Shown here: in pieces, positions 1 to 6,273 of the stretch
Numbering within the stretch: the stretch's first letter is position 1
How the letters are laid out: every line of letters starts with the position of its first letter
The notes under the pieces: model-generated
What the model was told of the DNA's origin: nothing
The model's input: the letters and a program-made list of their open reading frames with translations, nothing else
Database searches by the model: none
Made by a program: the position numbers and the translations under genes
Assembly: GCA_003508755.1 (NCBI GenBank)
Contig: DNTK01000499.1
Coordinates: forward strand, 1-8,325
Direction of reading: 5' to 3'
DNA length: 8,325 nt
DNA from: Bacteroidales bacterium
GTDB lineage: Bacteria > Bacteroidota > Bacteroidia > Bacteroidales > UBA10428

Positions 1-153
1 GAGGTATGAGGAGTAATCTTCTTATCCCGACAGAAAGCAACTAGAGATAGTTGCTTTTATTATTTTGGAGGGATTAGAAGATGAGAACTTGTTCGAACCG
101 AGACTTAAAGTCGAGTTCACGACGAGGTAAAAGGAGTAATCTTCTCATCCCGA
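1..153 (+). repeat. Tandem and inverted repeat element, copy A (cut by the left edge)
   Basis: Bases 1-30 and 124-153 match at 27 of 30 positions, a direct repeat of period 123. Within each is a 13-base arm, at 16-28 and 139-151. The same arm occurs inverted at 70-82 with one mismatch to each, so the arms alternate in orientation (right, left, right). Between the last two arms lies a compact dyad at 95-118: GAAC and GACTT, a single A, then AAGTC and GTTC, with a small internal bulge. GTTCGAAC at 91-98 is itself palindromic. The left repeat probably continues outside the window. The short frames through it (for example 81-158, 25 codons) do not look like a real protein, although both copies of the direct repeat would read RSNLLIP in the same frame. 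It could be an intergenic interspersed element or the decayed, duplicated 3' end of a gene to the left. The repeat is directly visible; its nature is unknown. Confidence 0.7.
35..62 (+). terminator. Terminator-like hairpin inside repeat copy A
   Basis: AAGCAACT (35-42) pairs perfectly with AGTTGCTT (49-56) around a six-base loop, followed by a T-rich tract TTTTATTATTTT. On the plus strand this fits a modest intrinsic terminator for a transcript entering from the left of the window. It lies inside the repeat unit, and the decayed second copy keeps a similar stem and T-run at 3256-3279, so it may be part of the element rather than of a host gene. Confidence 0.45.
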
Positions 154-163
154 ATTGATATTG

Positions 164-199
164 AAACGGTTACAGCATTTTAAATGTTGTGACCGTTTT
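164..199 (+). terminator. Hairpin with short T-run, probable plus-strand terminator
   Basis: Bases 164-179 pair with 183-198 as a 16-bp stem with two G-T wobbles and a three-base loop, followed by TTTTCATTT. The T-run lies on the plus-strand side, so it fits a transcript coming from the left better than the minus-strand gene whose stop is at 303. It could act on both strands, because transcripts from 303-2834 also reach it about 100 bases after their stop. From 200 to 302 I see only AT-rich sequence with no further signal. Confidence 0.5.
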
Positions 200-302
200 C
201 ATTTGCGTTCAATTTGCATAATTATCTGCTGTAAAACTTTACTTGCATAGGTAAGGACTTATCTTTTAAGGCCGAACAATAAGAAAGAGTGTTTTTAACA
301 AA

Positions 303-2834
303 CTACTTTTTTAATATGATCTTTTTAGATAAAAATTGTCCTTTATTATTGTTTACCAAAACAAAGTATACCCCATTATTTAAAAATTCAAGATTTAGAT
401 GAACTTCTTTTGCATTATTGTACTTCTTATCGATTACTGCTTGCCCTGCACTATTGAATATTTTAATATTAGATAATCTAGCCTGGTTATTTAGTTTAAT
501 CGTGATATACCCTTTTGTAGGATTGGGAAATACTTTTACGTGCTCTTGAGAAGTTGTGTTTTCTATAGATACTATTTCTTCATCCACATTATTAAGGGAG
601 ACGATAACAGTAACAATTATGCTTCCAGAGATTTCATTTATGCCCTGTATATACAATACATACTCAGTTTGTGTTTCATAGTCAAGTAAAGAGCCATTTA
701 AAACTTTGAACTCACCGTTAGATGCATTTACAGCAAAGTTTGAGGAATACTCACCGCCTATTATGGAATATTTGGTATTGCCATCATTATTAGTAAAAAA
801 AGATAAGGTGTCAATTATTGTATTGTCTGCAGGTTCTTCATCAATTGAGTATGTAATCTCATACATATCTGTTTCAATCTGTGGCATCATTACTTTAAGC
901 AATTCTGAATAATTGGATAAAGCTCCATCAGGGGTTTCAGACCGAACTCTGTAAATAACTTGAAGCCCCGGAATAAGATTTGTATCTACGTATTGGTTTT
1001 CAAATACTAAATTGAGATTAATGGGATAATACTCGTTTTGATCGAGAATTGACCTTTCTATAATGTAATTGGTATTTATTGTAGAAGAGTCTTTCCATGC
1101 AAGTGTTAAATGTTCCAGGTTTATATTGTTTATTTCTAAATCAAAGGGTGCGCTTTGGAAAGGCTGTTCAACAGGTTTATAGTCTTCTACAAATATGGTT
1201 ATTGTTGTATCTGATATTATATTCCCCAGGCTATCTGTAATCTCTAAACTCACAGTATATTGTCCCGGTGTCTCAAAATTAATAACCGGATTTTGCTCGT
1301 TAGATTGAATAATACTATCGCCTTCAAAAGTCCAATTGTAATTAATGTCGCTTAAACTACAATGCGACATAAATTGTACACTATCATTTTCAACTATTGA
1401 ATCTCTGCTTGCAGATAAATCAGCTGTTTCATCAAAAATTTCAGGCGATGAGTACATAATTTTAGGATCCGATACCGGTTCAGATACAATTCCGTTACAA
1501 CTTGTTTGAATCGTTACATAGTATGTTGAAGATGGTTCTACGTTTGTTAAGATTACATCTTCATCGAGACTAAAAGCTTCTATATATTCATTTGTTTCAT
1601 TTACTTTCTTGTAGTTTACAATAACATCTATGTTGTAATTATTTGCAAGGTACTTTTTGGTATAATCAGAATAGCAATAACCATTAGGGTTGAAACGAAG
1701 GTGATAACGAAGTTTATGACCTGAATCTGTTTTCCAAAAATACCTGTCGTCTGCCAGGCTTACTGTTGCACATGCTGTGGAGAAAATGGAAACATCAGAA
1801 TAATCTGTGTAATTGTTTTCATTAATCAATCCACGAACTTTTACTTCATAATTTGTTCCGGGTTTTAAGTTAGAAATTTTTGCTTTTGGGCTCATGGGAG
1901 CAAATTCGGTTCCATTTAATGAGTAGCTATACGTTTCCCAGTTTGTTGCAGATTGCTCCTTATATGCTATTTCATAATCCTGTATGTAAGTTACTTTAGG
2001 CGCTAAACAAGCATCTCCAATGCATTCTATCCCGACGGTATCTTTCGAAACCGGGCACCAGGTAACAATCATTGACTCCAAACAAGGTGCTACCTGCTTT
2101 AGGCAATCCGGATTGCTATAGGCGCTATTACTAGTATTTTCCTTAACACAGCGGACCGAAAATCCATTCCCTTTATGAATATGGTTTGTGTTACCGCTTC
2201 TGCTATTGTAAAATAAGCCTTCATCATTTTTAACATATCGGCTCCAAGCTGCATTATAATAGGTATCATGCTCTGTGGCACTCCACCAGATGCCAAGGTA
2301 GCCAGTACTACCAAAATTACCACTGATATTGCGAGATCCACCCGGAAGGGCAGTAAATCCAGTTTCGTTTGTGGCACCGGTGTTGGGGCTGACCCAATGT
2401 GAAGTGCCAGTTTCTTTCAATTTTCCACCTAAATTACTTACTCCTCCATAATAATCTGATAATTGAGTCCACTCTTCATCCGTTGGAACATGCCAGCCAA
2501 CTGGACATAGCTTACCTGTGTTAACTGCATACCAGTTATATAATGCTCCGTATTTTTCTCCATATGTTGCTATGTCATTATCGTACCAGCAATATCCGGG
2601 AGTATCCAAGTTGTAACTTGCCCAATCGTAATTTTCGGTCACAAGTGGGATTTCTGTACCATCATTGTATTTGGTGGTTTTCAAATTCTCAGCCATCCAA
2701 ATCTGGTTGCCAATTTGAACTGTTTTGTACTCATTACCATCAATATCTGTAACGGGTTCACCCCAAGTTTGTGCTATGAGCATAGCAGATGATAAAGTGC
2801 AAAGGATAATTGCTACAGTAAATCTTAATTTCAT
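303..2834 (-). CDS. Secreted FISUMP-domain multidomain protein with T9SS sorting signal
   Basis: Exported protein of unknown molecular function, probably displayed on or released from the cell surface. I chose the ATG at 2834 (843 residues), not the TTG at 2858, because the ATG begins directly with a signal peptide (MKLRF, then a hydrophobic run ending SAMLIAQ). In TTG numbering the domains are: a FISUMP domain (Fibrobacter succinogenes major paralogous domain family) at about 35-240, with the typical IGNQIWMAENL, LYNWYAV, CPVGWHVPTDEEW and GFSVRCVK; fibronectin-III-like modules at about 285-362 and 370-468; a PKD-like domain at about 478-558 (NYNWTFEGD, PGQYTVSLEITD); a further Fn3-like module at 570-657; a cadherin-like module at 665-757 (FAVNASNGEFKV, LDYETQ); and a type A T9SS C-terminal domain at about 770-851 (VFPNPTKGYITI, GVYFVLVNNNKGQFLSKKI). 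The sorting domain implies export through the outer-membrane T9SS with removal of the tail. No catalytic motif was seen; an adhesive or binding role is inference. It is transcribed alone, with noncoding DNA on both sides. Confidence 0.9.
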   Translation of the reverse strand: MKLRFTVAIILCTLSSAMLIAQTWGEPVTDIDGNEYKTVQIGNQIWMAENLKTTKYNDGTEIPLVTENYDWASYNLDTPGYCWYDNDIATYGEKYGALYNWYAVNTGKLCPVGWHVPTDEEWTQLSDYYGGVSNLGGKLKETGTSHWVSPNTGATNETGFTALPGGSRNISGNFGSTGYLGIWWSATEHDTYYNAAWSRYVKNDEGLFYNSRSGNTNHIHKGNGFSVRCVKENTSNSAYSNPDCLKQVAPCLESMIVTWCPVSKDTVGIECIGDACLAPKVTYIQDYEIAYKEQSATNWETYSYSLNGTEFAPMSPKAKISNLKPGTNYEVKVRGLINENNYTDYSDVSIFSTACATVSLADDRYFWKTDSGHKLRYHLRFNPNGYCYSDYTKKYLANNYNIDVIVNYKKVNETNEYIEAFSLDEDVILTNVEPSSTYYVTIQTSCNGIVSEPVSDPKIMYSSPEIFDETADLSASRDSIVENDSVQFMSHCSLSDINYNWTFEGDSIIQSNEQNPVINFETPGQYTVSLEITDSLGNIISDTTITIFVEDYKPVEQPFQSAPFDLEINNINLEHLTLAWKDSSTINTNYIIERSILDQNEYYPINLNLVFENQYVDTNLIPGLQVIYRVRSETPDGALSNYSELLKVMMPQIETDMYEITYSIDEEPADNTIIDTLSFFTNNDGNTKYSIIGGEYSSNFAVNASNGEFKVLNGSLLDYETQTEYVLYIQGINEISGSIIVTVIVSLNNVDEEIVSIENTTSQEHVKVFPNPTKGYITIKLNNQARLSNIKIFNSAGQAVIDKKYNNAKEVHLNLEFLNNGVYFVLVNNNKGQFLSKKIILKK

Positions 2835-2947
2835 ATCCGAAATAATTCTTAAACTCAATAATTAATCACTAAACTAATTTATTATTTAAATTTAGTCTAA
2901 ATAAACATAAAAGTCAAAACTCTTTATTGTGTATTTTTATTAGTAGT

Positions 2948-3013
2948 AATACACACTCAATACACTATTAATTGCTTATAACATTATAATACATTGTAAT
3001 ACAATAAAATACA
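2948..3013. promoter_or_regulatory. Helically phased AATACA hexamers upstream of the FISUMP gene
   Basis: The hexamer AATACA begins at 2948, 2959, 2988, 2998 and 3008 (TGTATT on the minus strand). The steps are 11, 29, 10 and 10 bases, close to one or three turns of DNA. The cluster sits about 115-180 bases upstream of the ATG at 2834. Such spacing fits repeated binding sites on one face of the helix or intrinsically bent DNA. In such AT-rich sequence chance is a real alternative. Confidence 0.35.
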
Positions 3014-3047
3014 TACTTATTGGGGTTAGGCAAGCGACGACATTATA

Positions 3048-3065
3048 TCCATAAGTAATTATGGA
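3048..3065. promoter_or_regulatory. 18-base dyad, operator-like
   Basis: TCCATAA and TTATGGA form a perfect 7-bp inverted repeat around GTAA. The size and symmetry resemble a binding site for a dimeric regulator. It lies about 215 bases upstream of the ATG at 2834, far for a simple repressor operator. No regulator gene is in the window, so the role is not known. Confidence 0.25.
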
Positions 3066-3119
3066 ATTAATTTTGCAAATCCGAAAAATCTGCTTTTTGA
3101 ATGGGTATTAATGTATCGT

Positions 3120-3169
3120 CCTGAAACAGGTTTACACTTTTTCCCCTGAAAGTATAAACCTGTTTCAGG
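3120..3169. repeat. Large foldback with nested palindromes
   Basis: Bases 3120-3140 and 3149-3169 are inverted copies with 20 of 21 positions matching around an eight-base loop. The only irregular pair is a C-A mismatch in plus-strand RNA but a G-U wobble in minus-strand RNA, so a minus-strand transcript would be fully paired. Each arm is itself symmetric (CCTG, three bases, CAGG). No T-run follows on either strand, so it is not a classical intrinsic terminator. It may be a 3' structure for transcripts of the lipoprotein pair, a palindromic interspersed element or a protein-binding site. Confidence 0.6.
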
Positions 3170-3228
3170 TCAAAACATAAGTGAACAACAAGTTTTATTC
3201 ATGCATAATATCCTTCTTAAACGTTCTG

Positions 3229-3360
3229 AAGGTAATTTTCTTATTCTGACAAAATGCAACCATCGATAGCTGCCTTTTTCTATCTTAGCACAAGAAGGTT
3301 AGTACTCGTTCAAATCCGGGAAGAACCATAATTCACGAAAGTAATCTAACTATTCTAACA
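3229..3360 (+). repeat. Decayed second copy (B) of the left-edge repeat element
   Basis: Collinear with bases 10-149. GTAATTTTCTTATTCTGACA at 3232-3251 matches 13-32 at 17 of 20 positions. GCAAC followed by GATAG and TGCC plus a T-run at 3256-3279 corresponds to the stem at 35-58. ACTCGTTCAAATCC at 3304-3317 corresponds to 86-99, ATTCACGA at 3331-3338 to 115-122, and 3341-3360 to the second direct repeat. Copy B therefore keeps the same tandem layout, with its internal repeat at 15 of 20 matches and a period of 109 rather than 123. The shorter period fits a loss of about 14 bases near the central dyad. As in copy A, the element lies just beyond the 3' end of a minus-strand gene. No coding potential is left. 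Confidence 0.6.
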
Positions 3361-3365
3361 ACAGG

Positions 3366-3395
3366 AAAAAGGCATCCACAATTAGTTCCCTTTTT
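3366..3395 (-). terminator. Weak terminator candidate after the GH28-like gene
   Basis: On the minus strand, AAAAAGG and CCTTTTT form a 7-bp stem about 27 bases after the stop at 3422, ending in five T residues. The stem is AT-rich with a 16-base loop, so it would be weak. It is placed correctly to end the two-gene lipoprotein transcript. Confidence 0.3.
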
Positions 3396-3421
3396 GGGAG
3401 GCCAGATAATTCTTTGAGCAT

Positions 3422-4870
3422 CTATCTTTCAATATCAGAAATACTGGATATTATCTTTTTAGTCCTTTCGGTTGAGGGTATAAACTTTATATCTCTGACA
3501 TACTCCACCTGAAAATCGGCATCTGATAAATTGGTTAACAGTCTTTCGCCAACATAGCAACTATCAAAGGTTACATCTTCAACAATATGATCACCCCAGG
3601 GTAAACCGGCAATTACAATTGGTTTGTCAGGATTTTCCCAACGAATATTTTTAAGGTAGACACCTTCAATACGACCGGGAGGGTTATTTGTTCCATATCG
3701 CTGGCCTTCGGTAACTATAAGCTCCAGGTTTTTTATTTCTATCATTTCTTCAACCCGTATGTCTTCAAACCGGATATTTCTTACATCTCCAGTATTATCA
3801 CATACAATGCTAAATGCTGAATGACCACCTGTATGACCATTGCCACGGGCATAAAGTATGTCGCAGTTCTTTACCAACACATTTTGCATAAGACCATCGA
3901 TGTTAAACCCCAGTGTAACGCCATCAGCGTGCGACCAACCTACCATAATGGAGTTTTGCACGGTTATGGAGTCGGTTATATGCTCCTTGTCAAGTGATTT
4001 TATGGAGATGCAATCGTCGCGTGTGCGGGTAAAGCAATCGTCTATCAGAAAATTAATACACGAAACGGGATTAATACCATCGGTACTCCAGATGGTTTTA
4101 TATGCAAAAACCTTTACATTCCGATAAGTACTGTTATGACAGTTTGTAAGGGTGTTTGTCCACCCTTTTTCGTTATGTCTCATGTAAATACCTTCAACTA
4201 ATAAATTTTTAGTGTTATCAACCTGTATGGTACCATGCAAAATTCCACGACCGGTAATCGTAACATTCTCCAGGTTGTTGCCTTTTACATGTGCTTTAAC
4301 ATAGGCACCCGGAGCAATGAAAATTGTTTGATTGCTCTCAAGTTCAATTTCACCAAGATTATAAAATCCAGGTTCATAATAAATTAATCCACTTTGTCCT
4401 TTTTGGGGTTTATTCACCTCAAGTGGATCAGCAAAAATTGCTAAGTGCGGCAGTTCGTTAATCTCGATATACAGCTTCTGCGGGCCGTCAATTTTAAAGG
4501 ATAATTCATTGCCCTTTACGTTTGCCTTTATACCCTTACTTTTTGGTCGGATAATATAATCGGTAATATCGCTATTAGCAATAACCTTTATTGCTTGAGG
4601 GCCCTCACATGCAAAGCTGGTTATGCTCATATCTTCTATACCTCCCGCACCTGATTTATCGGTAAAAATTAAGGAATCGTTCACTTCTACTTTAAAATCA
4701 GGGCTTTCCGTTAGTCCGGGAGCAGTAGGATAGATGACTATTTTACCAGGAGATTCAAGTGTGTTCATATGCATGGATTTTTTTTCACTTGCAGATGTAC
4801 AGCTTAATAGCTGCAGTAGAATTGCAAGGTAGAATAGCGTTACAGGATGGAACTGACTTGTTTTAGGCAT
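3422..4870 (-). CDS. GH28/GH49-like beta-helix glycoside hydrolase, lipoprotein
   Basis: Predicted polysaccharide-degrading enzyme of the pectate-lyase-like right-handed beta-helix fold, probably anchored in the outer membrane or periplasm. It has a short signal peptide ending in lipobox LLSC with the lipidated Cys at 24, which supports the ATG at 4870. Residues about 40-190 form a beta-rich N-terminal region. The helix repeats run from about 180 to 460 (ITGRGILHG, VDNTKNLLVEGI, RNVKVFAYK, VLVKNCDILY, IRFEDIRVEE). Three acidic residues sit at D264 (STDG) and D285-D286 (RDDCISIKS), the same spacing as the catalytic Asp triad of GH28 polygalacturonases. The usual GHG and RIK motifs are not clear; instead there is WSHADGVTLG (312-321) and a His-rich GHTGGH at 345-350. 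The wording around the TDG and DD motifs also recalls GH49 dextranase/isopullulanase. I therefore give the fold and general hydrolase role with good confidence, but not the family or substrate. It overlaps the upstream mutarotase-like gene by 31 bases and is probably translated with it. Confidence 0.85.
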   Translation of the reverse strand: MPKTSQFHPVTLFYLAILLQLLSCTSASEKKSMHMNTLESPGKIVIYPTAPGLTESPDFKVEVNDSLIFTDKSGAGGIEDMSITSFACEGPQAIKVIANSDITDYIIRPKSKGIKANVKGNELSFKIDGPQKLYIEINELPHLAIFADPLEVNKPQKGQSGLIYYEPGFYNLGEIELESNQTIFIAPGAYVKAHVKGNNLENVTITGRGILHGTIQVDNTKNLLVEGIYMRHNEKGWTNTLTNCHNSTYRNVKVFAYKTIWSTDGINPVSCINFLIDDCFTRTRDDCISIKSLDKEHITDSITVQNSIMVGWSHADGVTLGFNIDGLMQNVLVKNCDILYARGNGHTGGHSAFSIVCDNTGDVRNIRFEDIRVEEMIEIKNLELIVTEGQRYGTNNPPGRIEGVYLKNIRWENPDKPIVIAGLPWGDHIVEDVTFDSCYVGERLLTNLSDADFQVEYVRDIKFIPSTERTKKIISSISDIER

Positions 4871-5922
4871 GATGTATTGGTTTTGTGTGATTCGTTTAGT
4901 GTTTCATTTATATTGCGTACTGAATAAAATTCATAGGTGATGTCCCAGCAAATTTCTTCGCCTGGTTCAACATAGATATCAATATATGGCTCAGGACACA
5001 TCACTCTGGGAACGGACCAATACATCAGTTTTGTAATTGGTTTATCGGAAGTAATTCTTAAGCCAGCATTTATTTTTTTGTTTTCAATTGCGAAATTATA
5101 TTCTGAGCTGTCAGAATCCAGAAGATTGTCAATCTTAATCATGATTTCTTCCGAGGATTTCTCGAGAAACTTCAATCGGGATTGATTTATTTCAACAATA
5201 CCATCATATCCTGCCAGTTCTTTTTTTGAGTTTCGTGGAAGAATAATTTCAAAATCTGGTCCAACATGTTGCTGGTCCATCACCAGGAAATTATGGTTAT
5301 AAACCTGTGTGGCAATTACCGATTTACCCTGATTTTTTAGGGAATGCTCCAACACCAATACAGGACTATTTTCTTGGAGTCGAAGCGTTTTCGAATAGGT
5401 GTAGGAGTAGTTTCTGTGAGTAAGGGTGTGAGTAAAGGTTGCCTGGGTTGAGTCAACCATAGTTTGCCACTTGCCCGTATCAGCAATCGGGTAGCGTTTT
5501 TGAAAATCATAGTCCGCAGAGTCGAGTCGGGTGAGCATCCCTACACCAATTTTCAAAAAGGCATTGCCTGGTAAGGTTTCACTGTAATTTACTGGCAGAA
5601 ACTCTTCAGCAGGCCCCATCACATCATCATGAAAGGTGCCGCTATATTTAGTTTTCCACGGACCAAAAAAGGTGTGGCCATTCCATTCAAGATTGGAGAT
5701 GATACCTGACCAATCGAACCTGCTTCCCCGATAAAATCCATGGTTGACATCTGGTTTATAGATGGTAGCATGGATTATACCATTCGATAGCTCAGCAGAA
5801 GGAGCTGGAATACTATTGTTGCAACTGAAGGCTGAAAGCAAGCAAGCAAACAAAAGAAAGGTAAAATACAAAAATTTGATTCTTGACTTCTTCAGCCTAA
5901 ACAAATCTAGCATGGTGCTCAT
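4840..5922 (-). CDS. Galactose-mutarotase-like lipoprotein
   Basis: 360 residues. It has a basic N-terminus (LKKSRIK) and a hydrophobic run to a probable lipobox AFSC with Cys at 34, so it is likely a lipoprotein. The body resembles the galactose mutarotase/aldose 1-epimerase-like beta-sandwich superfamily. It has YRGSRFDWSG at 64-73, GHTFFGPW at 82-89, GPAEEF at 103-108, NHNF with His210 in the region where mutarotases keep a sugar-contacting His, and PEPYIDIYVEPGEE at 310-323 followed by WDITYEFY. Proteins of this type occur in carbohydrate-use loci, where they may interconvert anomers or bind sugar; activity here is inferred. ATG at 5922 and ATG at 5913 are both possible starts, and neither has a convincing ribosome-binding site. 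It is the first gene of a two-gene unit, and its last 10 codons overlap the start of the glycoside-hydrolase-like gene, suggesting coupled translation. Confidence 0.82.
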   Translation of the reverse strand: MSTMLDLFRLKKSRIKFLYFTFLLFACLLSAFSCNNSIPAPSAELSNGIIHATIYKPDVNHGFYRGSRFDWSGIISNLEWNGHTFFGPWKTKYSGTFHDDVMGPAEEFLPVNYSETLPGNAFLKIGVGMLTRLDSADYDFQKRYPIADTGKWQTMVDSTQATFTHTLTHRNYSYTYSKTLRLQENSPVLVLEHSLKNQGKSVIATQVYNHNFLVMDQQHVGPDFEIILPRNSKKELAGYDGIVEINQSRLKFLEKSSEEIMIKIDNLLDSDSSEYNFAIENKKINAGLRITSDKPITKLMYWSVPRVMCPEPYIDIYVEPGEEICWDITYEFYSVRNINETLNESHKTNTSCLKQVSSIL

Positions 5923-6273
5923 TCTTCTTGTCTAATTAATTACGTAAGCCCAATTTACAGATAAAAATTCAAATACAGCCTTTTTGTATGCAATCATGTC
6001 CCGTCTATGGAGATATGATGATTGGTTCTGGTTTCATATAAATAATCTTAACGGGGGCAAAGTAAAAAATTCAATTTAGCATAAGCTAGCATCGGGATAG
6101 ATGTAAACAGGAACTTATTTTTGATGCGCGAATGTATCTGACAACTTTTCATTAAATTGCGTCTCGTACTGCCAACAATTCTTATTTTAGTCTGTTTTCA
6201 TGAGCATATCTAAATTGGTATATATTTTGTCAGGTTCTTGCACGAACGAATACAAATAACTAAAAATATAAAT
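5923..6273. other. Divergent intergenic region between the lipoprotein pair and trxB
   Basis: About 350 bases with promoters expected in both directions. On the minus strand two sites come within one base of the Bacteroidota -7 motif TAnnTTTG (read from 6058-6065 and from 5970-5977), but neither has a well-spaced TTG -33 partner, so I do not call one. On the plus strand the best candidate is at 6221-6229. No RNA gene, repeat related to copies A or B, or convincing small ORF was seen. Confidence 0.5.
6221..6229 (+). promoter_or_regulatory. Possible Bacteroidota -7 element of trxB
   Basis: TATATTTTG resembles the TAnnTTTG -7 consensus with one extra base. No clear -33 TTG is present at the expected distance. 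If used, transcription would begin around 6235-6240, leaving a leader of about 35-40 bases before the ATG at 6274 and ruling out the TTG at 6238 as start codon. Confidence 0.3.

Larger units (their letters stand above)
2835..3421. other. Long noncoding region between two minus-strand genes
   Basis: About 590 bases without a credible gene. The right half is downstream of the 3422-4870 gene and the left half is upstream of the 303-2834 gene. From 2860 to 3015 it is very AT-rich, as expected for a promoter region, but I found no good minus-strand match to the Bacteroidota -7 motif (TAnnTTTG). It holds, in order: an 8-bp inverted repeat TGTGTATT (2928-2935) with AATACACA (2948-2955), phased AATACA hexamers, a dyad at 3048-3065, a 21-bp-stem foldback at 3120-3169, a degenerate repeat at 3229-3360 and a weak terminator candidate near 3366-3395. 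These are listed separately. Confidence 0.7.

Noticed and set aside
91..98. GTTCGAAC resembling a tRNA T-loop
   Set aside because: No acceptor, D or anticodon arms could be built around it. It is a short palindrome inside the repeat element.
1..153. Possible CRISPR array
   Set aside because: Only two direct repeats of 30 bases at a period of 123, with a structured and partly inverted spacer, and no cas genes in the window.
81..158. 25-codon plus-strand ORF starting ATG, preceded by a GGAGGG-like sequence
   Set aside because: It lies wholly within the repeat element, the composition is Arg/Ser-rich without a recognisable fold, the matching decayed copy has no open frame, and Bacteroidota rarely rely on such a ribosome-binding site. 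Treated as part of the repeat.
2099..2377. 92-residue minus-strand ORF with hydrophobic residues
   Set aside because: It overlaps the FISUMP domain coding region in another frame. The FISUMP frame has strong domain evidence, so this is a shadow.
3120..3169. Foldback as an ordinary rho-independent terminator or as terminal inverted repeats of an insertion sequence
   Set aside because: No T-run follows on either strand, and the eight-base loop leaves no room for a transposase or cargo.
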